Shown here: positions 1-8,220 of the stretch, piece after piece
How positions within the stretch are numbered: position 1 is the stretch's first letter
Layout of the letters: every line of letters begins with the position of its first letter
Source: Perkinsus marinus ATCC 50983
Lineage: Eukaryota; Perkinsozoa; Perkinsida; Perkinsidae
Reading direction: 5' to 3'
Length of the DNA: 20,293 bases
Assembly: GCF_000006405.1 (NCBI RefSeq)
Contig: NW_003205750.1
Coordinates: 1 to 20,293 of the forward strand
The notes under the pieces: generated by a model
What the model was told of the DNA's origin: nothing
Databases searched by the model: none
What the model saw: only the letters and a program-made list of their open reading frames with translations
Position numbers and translations under genes: made by a program

Positions 1-204
1 ACTCGAGGAGTCGTGCCGCTGCTTCGGCAGTTATATTAGTATTGCACTTGCCTTACTTGTCGCCTATTTTCAATGACTTGAAGCTGGGAGAAGAGTCGCA
101 TTCCTTGCTATTTCAAGGGTGGTCTTTCGTTAAATCTGCACGCGCCCATTATCATTAGGCGTGCCTTGATTAAATTAAACTCCTAAACTTTCAAATAAAC
201 CGGT

Positions 205-444
205 GAAGCCGCCTGTGCACAGGAGATCGGGAGAGGGGTATCGGAGACTTGACGTTCTTTGACGACCTGGCTAGCGCATATCGGTGCCAGGATTCGAGCC
301 TGGGTGGCGCTGATGGTAGATCTGAACTCTACCACTCCGCCAACTAGGCTGCATGAACGTCAAGTCTTCGAACCCAGGCCTAGCGATCCGTAGTGCCACC
401 GAGGTCACTCAACCGAGTAGGGCACTAGGATCACAGGCCTCTCC
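205..444 (-). repeat. Terminal split repeat, outer copy (B2 in element sense)
   Basis: A 240-bp direct repeat of 709-948, offset 504 bp, with one difference seen (A372 versus G876). It forms the 3' end of the element. It contains the palindrome CCTGTGCACAGG (212-223), a 13-bp stem formed by 245-257 with 355-367, a second nested hairpin around TAGTGCC/GGCACTA, and tRNA-like A and B boxes on the minus strand. Confidence 0.95.
287..342 (-). promoter_or_regulatory. tRNA-like Pol III A-box and B-box in the outer repeat
   Basis: On the minus strand, TGGCGGAGTGG (342-332) fits the tRNA A-box consensus TRGYNNARNNGG. GGCTCGAATCC (300-290) differs from the B-box GGTTCGANTCC at one base. The boxes are 31 nt apart, as in a tRNA gene. 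The B-box lies in a perfect T-arm: CCAGG / 7-nt loop / CCTGG at 303-287. The D-stem is poor; instead a 7-bp stem TGGTAGA/TCTACCA with a 7-nt loop forms at 334-314. It is therefore tRNA-derived or tRNA-mimicking, not a normal tRNA. No run of four T follows closely on the minus strand. The same boxes recur in the other copy at 836-846 and 794-804. Confidence 0.5.
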
Positions 445-449
445 TGCAC

Positions 450-466
450 GGGCGGGTTGGGTTGGG
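450..466 (+). other. G-quadruplex motif in the repeat spacer
   Basis: GGGCGGGTTGGGTTGGG: four GGG runs with loops C, TT, TT on the plus strand. The motif covers 16 of the 21 bases that separate the 205-444 and 466-707 repeats and shares one G with the latter. In element sense the strand is C-rich. Confidence 0.7.
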
Positions 467-707
467 TAAAGAAACTCGAGGCACGGCCTCGATAACTACA
501 TGAACACTCCAGTTCATCAGTAAACTGATATCATACCCTATGAGAGGTTCACTTAACACATATCCTCTGCGGTGCGTATGAAACTGTGATAACACAACTC
601 CTTGCGCTCGCCTCTGGCTCGCGCGACAGACGTCGGGATCGTACTAGGCTTTCAGGCTCTCTCCTGTTATGGCTCTTTCACTCTCCGTACCTGAACGGTA
701 CTCCCCA
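466..707 (-). repeat. Terminal split repeat, internal copy (A2 in element sense)
   Basis: A 242-bp direct repeat, with no difference seen, of 6246-6487 (offset 5780). It abuts the 709-948 copy with one base between. This abutment is expected to match the end-to-end junction of the circular replication intermediate. Short hairpins include CGAGGC-ACG-GCCTCG near 476-490 and GTACC-TGAAC-GGTAC near its right end, 5 bp before the junction. Confidence 0.95.
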
Positions 708-708
708 T

Positions 709-948
709 GAAGCCGCCTGTGCACAGGAGATCGGGAGAGGGGTATCGGAGACTTGACGTTCTTTGACGACCTGGCTAGCGCATATCGGTGCCAGGATTCG
801 AGCCTGGGTGGCGCTGATGGTAGATCTGAACTCTACCACTCCGCCAACTAGGCTGCATGAACGTCAAGTCTTCGAGCCCAGGCCTAGCGATCCGTAGTGC
901 CACCGAGGTCACTCAACCGAGTAGGGCACTAGGATCACAGGCCTCTCC
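709..948 (-). repeat. Terminal split repeat, internal copy (B1 in element sense)
   Basis: Second copy of the 240-bp repeat. The recombinase ORF runs 14 bases into it on the minus strand: its TGA stop is at 937-935. It carries the same internal hairpins and tRNA-like boxes as the outer copy (A-box 836-846, B-box 794-804). Confidence 0.95.
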
Positions 949-2263
949 CATCCTCTTCCGACGAGCCTACCTTGTTCCCGCGTGGCCGATGGGGCGTCTT
1001 CGCGGATTTCCGTTTCTTCTCCTTGGGTAAATCCTCTGGTCGCGCCGCACTTCCGGACCCTCCCACGAGCCTCTCCGGTGCCGAAGGAGTGATTAACGGC
1101 TCCGCTGGTGAGTCCAATGTAGGTTTCGGCCCTTCGAACATAGTGCGGGTCAAATCGCTTTGCATGGCGAGTTTGTACGTCCCATCTCGCGAGTATCTTT
1201 CCTGAAGACATCGCGCCGACTTCCACCGACCCATCTCTACGACTTTTCCTTCGTCCACGCATTGGTCGAGAAGCAGTTGTGCCCCAGTACGCCTCAGGCT
1301 ATGCGTGGATACTCGGTTGTTACTCGGCACTCTATCGCTCAGTATCCTTCTGATAATTGTTGTCATTCGCTCCGTAAATGCCTTACGGTCGAGAGGAATC
1401 ACCCTCTCGTCCTCCTGCCTTCCCTTTACCCATTCTACTAGCCGGTGGAATGGGCAAACGGGATCCCTCGGTACTCGGCAGCAACAGCCGATCGCGATCG
1501 TACACCCCTGGCCAAGCTGGTCAGTCTTCGATCGCGCGATGAATATCTCGGCTCTCGCAGCTTCCGCCGACTGGAAAACTAGCGTTACATCCGCTATCGT
1601 TAACGCGAGAAGCTCACTTACTCTCAGCAAGGCAGATATACCCACGAGTATGCCGGTAATGACGCCTTGCTCCGAAGGGTCGGATATACTTGCTACAGCA
1701 CGAACATCCTCGCAACTGAGAGTAGCCGCTCTTCGCTGCTCGAAGATTCCGGACTGGACGCAAAGCTTCTCCGCGGCGCGCAGATAGAGTTTGATCTGAC
1801 CTTCCTCTAAAGGGCTGACGGTTTCTCCTCTTTCTTCTCTAGCCAGCTGCTTCGCGATCCTGCAGTACTGCTCTACTGTCTCGAAGACATAGTTTGCTCT
1901 CACCAAACTTATAATGAATATACAAGCGGTTTCGGCCCGAAACGGGACTGGTTCCTTTCCCGCAATCGTGATGAGCTCGAAGTACTTCGATCGCACATTC
2001 GCATACTTCCTCTGCGTGCTGGCACATCTGGCGCCATCCTTGAATCTCAACACCTCTCTCTCCGTTATCTCAGCCGCCGCCTGACGTGCCAGCTTGAACG
2101 AACCACGTCTCGTTCCCCTCCGGCCAGAGTTCCGCTCAATCGCAATTGACGACCCTTTCGGGGTGGCCGCCGTTTCGGAGGTCGTCTTCCTGACCTTGTT
2201 CCCTGCTCCGAGTAAGTTGGAGAGCTCCGTTTGACACTTGGACGATGGAATTACGAACGACAT
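935..2263 (-). CDS. Tyrosine recombinase of the YR retrotransposon
   Basis: A 442-aa phage-integrase-type recombinase that would insert the circular DNA copy of the element into the genome. Catalytic residues are visible in order: R214 in a LLRVSELL box, K246 in the beta-hairpin (RSKTDQ), H321-x-x-R324 (THSLRR), W347 in GRWKS, and nucleophile Y357 in QERYSRD. Residues of about 60-200 would be the core-binding domain; the N-terminal 60 residues and the last 60 are basic and low in structure. The ATG at 2263 is the first in frame. The TGA stop lies inside the terminal repeat. RT lies 121 bp upstream. A 7-bp hairpin CTGTTAG-G-CTAACAG (2294-2280) and an AACAG splice-acceptor-like site lie 17 bases before the ATG, suggesting expression from its own spliced mRNA. 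Confidence 0.95.
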   Translation of the reverse strand: MSFVIPSSKCQTELSNLLGAGNKVRKTTSETAATPKGSSIAIERNSGRRGTRRGSFKLARQAAAEITEREVLRFKDGARCASTQRKYANVRSKYFELITIAGKEPVPFRAETACIFIISLVRANYVFETVEQYCRIAKQLAREERGETVSPLEEGQIKLYLRAAEKLCVQSGIFEQRRAATLSCEDVRAVASISDPSEQGVITGILVGISALLRVSELLALTIADVTLVFQSAEAARAEIFIARSKTDQLGQGCTIAIGCCCRVPRDPVCPFHRLVEWVKGRQEDERVIPLDRKAFTERMTTIIRRILSDRVPSNNRVSTHSLRRTGAQLLLDQCVDEGKVVEMGRWKSARCLQERYSRDGTYKLAMQSDLTRTMFEGPKPTLDSPAEPLITPSAPERLVGGSGSAARPEDLPKEKKRKSAKTPHRPRGNKVGSSEEDGRGL

Positions 2264-2279
2264 TCTTTCTTACCACGAC

Positions 2280-2366
2280 CTGTTAGCCTAACAGGTATAA
2301 GGCCCCACTCTCACCAACACAACCACTAAGTTAGTTCGAAACGAAACACATCCGGTTCGCACTCAC
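2280..2366 (-). other. Possible intron between the RT and YR ORFs
   Basis: A strong donor (CCG|GTGAGT, from 2366) follows the RT stop by about 18 nt, and an acceptor (CTAACAG|GTC, ending 2280) precedes the recombinase ATG by 16 nt. An 87-nt intron lying wholly in the spacer would remove a hairpin. The acceptor could equally serve a far-upstream donor or a trans-spliced leader. This is inferred from signals only. Confidence 0.35.
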
Positions 2367-2384
2367 CGGTCCTCCATCTAGTTC

Positions 2385-4574
2385 TCATAACCATTTGGCA
2401 GCTATCGGCTGACGGATACTCCGGAGGATTTTATCAATCCTCAGCTCCTTCACGTCATCGAAGCCGCTCCACATATTCCTTGTCACTGTATACCCCGCGC
2501 GAGAGATCGTATCTGCCACTACGTTAGACACACCTTCCACGTGTATGGCCTTCATGAGTGGGGTGGTTAAGGATGGCCGACTCATCGTGAGTAGCCGCAT
2601 CAACTTATTCAGTGCAGCTGACTTGGCGTACAGCTTGCATAAAGCATTCACGGCGGCGGAATTGTCGCACATGACCAGTACCATTTGATCCTCCGGTCTA
2701 GATAGTATACCCACGACGGCGGATAGCAATTCCAGAAAACACATGTGGCCTGATTCTGGTCGGTCCCCTACCCGGAAGGATGGTATATAGTCGGCGATAA
2801 TGGCTTGAACTTCTGCGCAAGTGAAGTCCATATGATACCACTCAATCTTTCGGCCATCTTCTGATACAATCGCCCCTCCGGCGGCCTTCGTGGACGCATC
2901 GCACATGATAACGGCGCGTTCTTCCCCCAAGCTGGGAACCAGGCCGGGGAATGGTGATGCTGTCACATTGTCGAGAATTCCCTTGATATAACTCGCCGCC
3001 TCGGCGAGACTCGATCCTATCCTGATCCTTCGCACCCTGCGACGCTTGACGGCGCCTCGTTCCTTGCTTTTAGGCTCTATAGCCTTGATCACGCCAAAGA
3101 AGGGGCGCAGTTGACTTCGAAGCCTGTGGAAAATGCTTGAGGCCCAGACGAGCCTTCCCAGGGTTTTTTCCACGAGCTGGACGGGAGCGGTCGAAGCTTT
3201 CCGGGACAGCTCTGTCAGAGACTCAATGATGAGGGCTCTCTTTTCCACCGGTAAGACAACTCGCAACCGGGGCAGATCGAGTTCGAAGCCGAGCACTTTG
3301 GGGCCGGAGCTGCAGAAGAACTTGTCGAGAGCAACGTCAACGTCCAGGATAAAGTCGGTTAACAGAAGGACCAAGACGGTGGTACGTGCCATCTTCAACG
3401 TAGTTGGACATCCCCGGTCATCGATATATACCATCGCCCGATCGAATGCCCCACAACACCTTAACATCCTCGAGGCAATCTTTGTCAAGCTGCTTGAGAA
3501 TCTTACGAAGAGAAGAGGAGACGACTCTCCTCCGAACGGGAGGACCTTGTGCCGGTACCTTTTACCGTTCACCGTATTCGTTGTCCACCATGTATCCTGT
3601 TCGTCCAGTCTCACCAATCTGAAAGCTCCACGTATATCGCTCTCGACCCACAGTAGAGGACTTGCATCGCCGCCCGTCCTCGCCCTCTTCAGGCATAGTT
3701 CAGCCAACACTACAGCGCTTTTCGCGTTAGGTAACCGTAAGGTCTCATGTATATGGGGGTCTATGACAGAGTTGACCCCATTACGGCGGAGGTCATCCAC
3801 AAGCCTCACCTTCTTTAGAACCCCATCCTCACCGTAGGATGGAACACATGCCAGGCGGGTTGTCGCCTTGATCCTCCCCTCATCCTCAGGTGCTATAGGA
3901 ACCATTCGTCCGAGCTCTATTTCCTTCTGTATCGTACTCTCCACTTCCTGCGAGAACGTCTCAGCCGAGACATAATTAGTCCAGACCTCACGGGTCACCG
4001 GGTACCAACCATGAGGAGAAGGTTTCTCTTTGGTCGGCCAGCATCCACTGATTGGAATATCGGAGGTGGTCCCAAAAGGGACTCCTCTATCCATGAGGCT
4101 CATGTACGCCACGTCCAGTGGTTCTGAAGTCTCTGATTGCATGGCTTCCAAGATCGCTTGCATGAGCGGAATCCGGATATTCCCACCAGCTGCAGCTTTC
4201 CGTTCGGATACTCCCAAAGTTGTGGCCCAGTTTCGTCGGATCTTCTCCGCCGCCGCGAGCAAAGCCGGCTTGAGTTTTTCGAGGCAGTCACTCTCAGCCT
4301 GGCGCTTTCTTCCGAGTGAGATCCATTCGTCCAGTGCCGTACCGATTTGCGAGGCGCTTATCTCGTCGATAGCCTCCTTAAGTGAGGCTCCGAGCCTCTC
4401 CACCTTGGTCGAAGGGATCAGGTCGCTGTCAGCGTACACGGATGTATCCGCACCAGTTCCATCCACCAAGGATGCTGATTCTCCAACCGCGGCCGCAGCG
4501 CACTTCCGAAGGCCTTCCCTTGCCAGTCCAAGGCATGCTGCCTTAGGATTATCTATCGCCCGTCCAGTCTTCAC
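2385..4574 (-). CDS. Reverse transcriptase with RNase H domain
   Basis: Reverse transcriptase fused to RNase H, making the cDNA of the element. Numbering from the GTG codon at 4574: an N-terminal region of about 200 residues, then RT with motif A Asp D313 (ESDIRGAF), the palm LPFGGESSP motif, and YIDD at 383-386. Next come thumb/connection motifs (SRKAS, LGRLVWAS). RNase H has its four acidic residues D559 (MCDAST), E615 (FLELLSAV), D637 (MCDNSAA) and D688 (VADTISR). No methyltransferase follows. The frame is open up to a stop at 4682-4680 but has no ATG there; the first in-frame ATG is near residue 137, although the open frame extends about 36 codons above 4574. Translation probably relies on splicing, frameshifting or reinitiation. 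A TGTCTCAG|G acceptor ends at 4642. The true N-terminus is unknown. Confidence 0.95.
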   Translation of the reverse strand: MKTGRAIDNPKAACLGLAREGLRKCAAAAVGESASLVDGTGADTSVYADSDLIPSTKVERLGASLKEAIDEISASQIGTALDEWISLGRKRQAESDCLEKLKPALLAAAEKIRRNWATTLGVSERKAAAGGNIRIPLMQAILEAMQSETSEPLDVAYMSLMDRGVPFGTTSDIPISGCWPTKEKPSPHGWYPVTREVWTNYVSAETFSQEVESTIQKEIELGRMVPIAPEDEGRIKATTRLACVPSYGEDGVLKKVRLVDDLRRNGVNSVIDPHIHETLRLPNAKSAVVLAELCLKRARTGGDASPLLWVESDIRGAFRLVRLDEQDTWWTTNTVNGKRYRHKVLPFGGESSPLLFVRFSSSLTKIASRMLRCCGAFDRAMVYIDDRGCPTTLKMARTTVLVLLLTDFILDVDVALDKFFCSSGPKVLGFELDLPRLRVVLPVEKRALIIESLTELSRKASTAPVQLVEKTLGRLVWASSIFHRLRSQLRPFFGVIKAIEPKSKERGAVKRRRVRRIRIGSSLAEAASYIKGILDNVTASPFPGLVPSLGEERAVIMCDASTKAAGGAIVSEDGRKIEWYHMDFTCAEVQAIIADYIPSFRVGDRPESGHMCFLELLSAVVGILSRPEDQMVLVMCDNSAAVNALCKLYAKSAALNKLMRLLTMSRPSLTTPLMKAIHVEGVSNVVADTISRAGYTVTRNMWSGFDDVKELRIDKILRSIRQPIAAKWL

Positions 4575-4621
4575 TTCGATCGAGTCTGCTCTCTCTCGGT
4601 TCGCCTCGCAATATGCCCCAT
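4571..4621 (-). CDS. Short upstream ORF overlapping the RT frame
   Basis: An ATG at 4621 opens 16 codons (MGHIARRTEREQTRSK) whose TGA (4573-4571) overlaps the GTG codon (4574-4572) of the RT frame. It is the only ATG between 4575 and the stop that bounds the RT frame at 4682. It could feed RT by termination-reinitiation or frameshift, or be chance. Only geometry supports it. Confidence 0.25.
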   Translation of the reverse strand: MGHIARRTEREQTRSK

Positions 4622-4682
4622 CGACAGGCCCTTGAGCGTCCCTGAGACAAGGACACTCACACTCGGGGAGGGACTCAAATCA

Positions 4683-5144
4683 ACCTATAGCGCATCGAAA
4701 ATCCGAGGTTGGCGACTTGCCACAGTCGGTTACCGGTCGGAGTACCGGTCGTCCCACCGGATGGGAGCCCAACGAGGACGGTCAAGTTGACTGAGTCAAC
4801 GAGTCCAACCGTCTAACATGGCTAATAAGCCTGCAACTCCGTCCTCACAAGACGCACTTGCTGCGTAGATTCCTCCGTTCTCACGCCGGGGCGATGCCCT
4901 CAGCGGGGGAGCCGAGATTTGATCGCATCAAGGATATTTCGAATCCTTGGCATCGTCTCTCTGCGACTCCGGGTCTCTCAGTCCTCATGCCCACGTGCAT
5001 GAGTAACCAGACCCTTCCACACTGGTCTCCCCTATGCCCTTTCTAAGCATAGCGCACCAGTGACCAACGCAACAACTCAGACTCATTTATCAAGTCATTT
5101 CAAAGGGAACACATCCAGATCACATCATCTGATAACGCTTGGGC
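4683..5144 (-). other. Structured spacer between Gag-like and RT ORFs
   Basis: A 462-bp stretch without a convincing ORF. It holds a nested hairpin at 5020-5062 (CACTGGT pairs with ACCAGTG, with CTATGC/GCATAG inside) and a 7-bp hairpin at 4929-4949 (CAAGGAT / 7-nt loop / ATCCTTG). It is long for a spacer inside a retroelement and may guide translation or splicing of the RT ORF. Confidence 0.5.
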
Positions 5145-6236
5145 TCACTTCTTGACTCGGTCCTTCGTCGACGACCTCGATTCGCCTTCTCTTCTACGCT
5201 TCTCGTGAGAGAACTGGCAGGCGTCACCATACTCGCAGCGGCCTTCGAGGAATCCGTAGCAAATACCACGCTTGCGCTTTCTCCTATCGGTCTTCTTCTC
5301 GCTCTTCATGTTGCTCCTCGTCGTCGATGAACTGGACGATGAGATAGCTCGTGGTTGTCCTGGACGAACCGACTTGAGCTGAGCATCAACTTTTAGCTGT
5401 GCGAACTTGTTACTATTGTTGTAACAGTCAACCAGGCGGACATGAGCTTCGGAGTAGGCGGTCTCCACAAACCGGCGAAAGGCCTCGTCGATGTCCAACG
5501 CTGTTTCCCAACCGTAGGTGGATGCCGCCTGGGCAATCCGGAATCCGTAAGCCTGAAGGGTAAACCAATCTATATCGAGTCGTTTCTCCTTGACTTTGTC
5601 CTCTGTAACAGTGGCGAGCATGACGCCAAGACAGAACCGACTGTAACATTGAGACCACAGAGCCCCACCGATGACGCCCTTCTCCTCTCTCGGAAGAGTC
5701 AAAGACTGCGGCACATCGTTAAGGATAAAGTCGAGCTTCACAGGATCGGAACGACCTAGCTTTGTCGTGTCCTTCTTGGCCTTGCTTTCCACAAGGTCCT
5801 TGAAGTCGATGAAAACCGAGGGATTATCCGTCAGACGCTTCCATATCAGCACCGGTGGCATGAGTTCACTCGCAATGTGGTCGATGCCCACCATTGACTT
5901 CAGAAGCTCGGCTCGTCTACGCATTTGGGCAGCCCAGTCCTTCTCATTGCGAGCTAGAGGGAGAGCTTTTTGGCCTGCAGCGAATAAGTCAACTTGGAAA
6001 CCAGCATCCTTCACGCACGATCTCAATGCACAACCGACCATTATCTTCTTATCTTTCAACTCGTCCGTGGCTATGCCGGTAACCAGAGTTTCCACTTGCG
6101 CATCGGTCAGGTTAGACAACATCATTACTTGTAGCACGTTCTCCTTCTCAAGCTCTGCAGTGACCTTCTCAACCAGGCCGGGCTGCCCATCACAATGACG
6201 TTGAACAATCTCCTTAGCTCCGTCGGACAACGACAT
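5145..6236 (-). CDS. Gag-like protein with C-terminal CCCH zinc finger
   Basis: A 363-aa first ORF in the position of Gag. Most of it (about 1-290) is predicted mainly helical and has no motif I recognise. A basic tract (DRRKRKRG) then leads into a CCCH zinc finger: C326-x7-C334-x5-C340-x3-H344, followed by a basic tail. This finger would replace the CCHC knuckle of ordinary Gag in binding RNA. The ATG at 6236 is the first after the 5' repeat and lies 9 bases from it. A Gag role is inferred from position and nucleic-acid-binding features. The stop is TGA at 5147-5145. Confidence 0.8.
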   Translation of the reverse strand: MSLSDGAKEIVQRHCDGQPGLVEKVTAELEKENVLQVMMLSNLTDAQVETLVTGIATDELKDKKIMVGCALRSCVKDAGFQVDLFAAGQKALPLARNEKDWAAQMRRRAELLKSMVGIDHIASELMPPVLIWKRLTDNPSVFIDFKDLVESKAKKDTTKLGRSDPVKLDFILNDVPQSLTLPREEKGVIGGALWSQCYSRFCLGVMLATVTEDKVKEKRLDIDWFTLQAYGFRIAQAASTYGWETALDIDEAFRRFVETAYSEAHVRLVDCYNNSNKFAQLKVDAQLKSVRPGQPRAISSSSSSTTRSNMKSEKKTDRRKRKRGICYGFLEGRCEYGDACQFSHEKRRREGESRSSTKDRVKK

Positions 6237-6245
6237 TGGATGAGA

Positions 6246-6487
6246 GTAAAGAAACTCGAGGCACGGCCTCGATAACTACATGAACACTCCAGTTCATCAG
6301 TAAACTGATATCATACCCTATGAGAGGTTCACTTAACACATATCCTCTGCGGTGCGTATGAAACTGTGATAACACAACTCCTTGCGCTCGCCTCTGGCTC
6401 GCGCGACAGACGTCGGGATCGTACTAGGCTTTCAGGCTCTCTCCTGTTATGGCTCTTTCACTCTCCGTACCTGAACGGTACTCCCCA
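6246..6487 (-). repeat. Terminal split repeat, 5' copy (A1, leader)
   Basis: Copy of 466-707 at the 5' end of the element. It ends 9 bases before the Gag-like ATG, so it probably holds the promoter and most of the 5' untranslated leader. No TATA-like signal stands out. Confidence 0.93.
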
Positions 6488-6500
6488 GTATACTATTAAT

Positions 6501-6600
6501 TTTCTTGGTATTTCATTAAAGCCATGGGTAAAACGTTAATTAAAAAGGTAAAACATTAACCAAATGGGTAAAAAATTGAATTTGTCCGTAAAAGATTAAT
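6501..6600 (+). repeat. Degenerate 20-bp tandem array
   Basis: Five consecutive 20-bp units in exact register, with approximate consensus NNNATGGGTAAAACATTAAT; the core GGTAAAA..TTAA is kept in the three middle units. The array begins 13 bp after the retrotransposon end. Confidence 0.75.
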
Positions 6601-7290
6601 TTGACCTGGAAATGCTGTAGTCACTATATTGGTAAACCTAACTCATTATCTGTAGTAAGACTGGTATTAAGATATTATAGTACTTGGTCCGCCACAGGGA
6701 GCTCGCGCATTAACTAAGCCAAAGAGTCAGGCAACATCAGTGATGAACACTTTAATTCAGGGCAAGTGACCCGATCCGAATTGTCGTTAAAAGGCCTCGG
6801 GAGACGTTTCCGGAAAATCACACTATAACCTATGGACTCGGAATCCGAGTTTCGGATCGAGATTTCCGAGACCCGGAGATCTGTAACCAAGTTCTCGGAC
6901 TTGGGACTCGGAATGCGGCGTTCCGAGCGCCTTAGCAGAGCTAAGTTAGCACTTCAACAGGCTTATGAACCAGGAGTCCTGGCCGCGTGGGTCTGGCAGG
7001 GTGGGCCGGACAAAGACACTCAAGGACCCAGAATGTAAATAGTACTCAGTGAGTCACTCACTGTGAGTGTGCCAGCAATACATGCCTGCACCCTCTACGG
7101 TACTCGCTCCCGAGAGTGATGGGATCGAGAGAAAATATAGAAGCTCCTCTTATCTGTGACCATGCCATGATATACGGAACACGGGGAAGCTCCGTCCGCC
7201 TTACGGTAAGATCCCTACAGTGCGAATTGCTATCGAAGCTTCGCGGCCATCAGCGTCGAATTCTAACCTCGGTTAACTACTACACCATTT

Positions 7291-7410
7291 CCAGACCTAC
7301 TTAAATGAAGCCCAGACCAAGTTAGTGAAACCTCAGACCAATTAAATAAAGCCCAGACCAAAATAGTAGGACCCCGAGCCAATTTAGTGAAGCCTAGATC
7401 AAATGCACTA
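7291..7410 (+). repeat. Degenerate 20-21-bp tandem array
   Basis: About six units around CCCAGACCAANTTAGTGAAG, each 20-21 bp, with unequal divergence. The sequence is unrelated to the array at 6501 but has the same period. Confidence 0.7.
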
Positions 7411-8220
7411 CAACTTAGAGTGCTCGAAGCTCAATACGGTACCGGGTTCCTTCCAAGAGGAAAGCACAGGCTCGTGATAGCGATAGACAGATAGCGGAGC
7501 CAGTATGCGCTATCTCATTAGGTTGAGAGATGTTGCTGACTCTTTGAGAGTCTTGACTCAAGGGAGAACTTGCCATGCTAAGGAGTATGTATGACAAGCT
7601 CAAAGGCTATCGCGAGACGCCTATTGTGCTCACCGGTGGCTGCACGCATACGCATAATGAATGCTGCTCATTACGCTAGCACAAAGCACACTCTGCCTTT
7701 GGAGTAGTACCCTGGTACAAGTAAACAACGATAAGAAACTCGGAAGGCCAAACGGGATCGATAATAACGGTATAGCCAGGTATCTAGCTACAGGTCAGTC
7801 GATCAGATGAGAAACAGCTCATTCCAGCAAACGGTCACTGTTCACGGCGTGAACAGTTCACGCAGTTTACGTGTACACTGTGATAACCCGGCTCATGTCC
7901 TCTTTGGAACGATCCGATTCACTTTCCCAGTTGAGAGTCAGGAAACTTGGAAATTATTACTCGGCTTTCTCGTATTGAGACATCTCTACGTTGTGATAGA
8001 ATAATATGTCGGAATCATACGATAGAGTGCACCGAAGTAATCTGGCGTGCACTGCTCTGTTACAAAATAATGCAGTTATTGGCGATAAGTTATCGCAGTT
8101 GTGTATATGAGCTCGAATGCGTCATGAGTATAAGGCTACCCGTATATTAGCCATGTCTTCCGCTAGCAGCTTGAGGGGGTCATTCCCTCATCTACCAACT
8201 GACCACTAAGGAAAGAATCA

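Larger units (their letters stand above)
205..6487 (-). mobile_element. Complete YR retrotransposon with split direct repeats (PAT/Ngaro-like)
   Basis: A 6283-bp element read on the minus strand. Its order is left repeat (6487-6246), Gag-like ORF, RT/RNase H ORF, tyrosine recombinase ORF, then repeats at 948-709, 707-466 and 444-205. The two repeat types each occur twice in direct orientation and are split so that the middle copies abut. This is the A1-ORFs-B1-A2-B2 plan known for PAT and Ngaro elements of the DIRS order, which replicate through a circular DNA that the recombinase inserts without target duplication. No target-site duplication is visible at 204/6488. No methyltransferase follows RNase H, unlike DIRS1, and no SGNH hydrolase ORF is present, unlike many Ngaro. 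One repeat pair is identical and the other differs at one of 240 positions, and the three long ORFs have no internal stops, so insertion is likely recent. Confidence 0.93.

Noticed and set aside
314-334. 7-bp stem and 7-nt loop with TCA in the anticodon position, as in selenocysteine tRNA
   Set aside because: The stem uses bases that would be the D-loop of a tRNA, and no acceptor stem forms; only a tRNA-like module is claimed.
3133-3837. 234-codon plus-strand ORF
   Set aside because: Antisense shadow of the reverse transcriptase ORF.
6832-7038. 67-codon plus-strand ORF with ATG
   Set aside because: Composed largely of short CGGAATCCGAG-like repeats and palindromes; no domain and no splice context.
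7119-7295. Possible small spliced gene with a GTAAGA donor at 7206 and TTTCCAG acceptor at 7292
   Set aside because: The second exon would lie in the degenerate array and ends quickly; no family resemblance.
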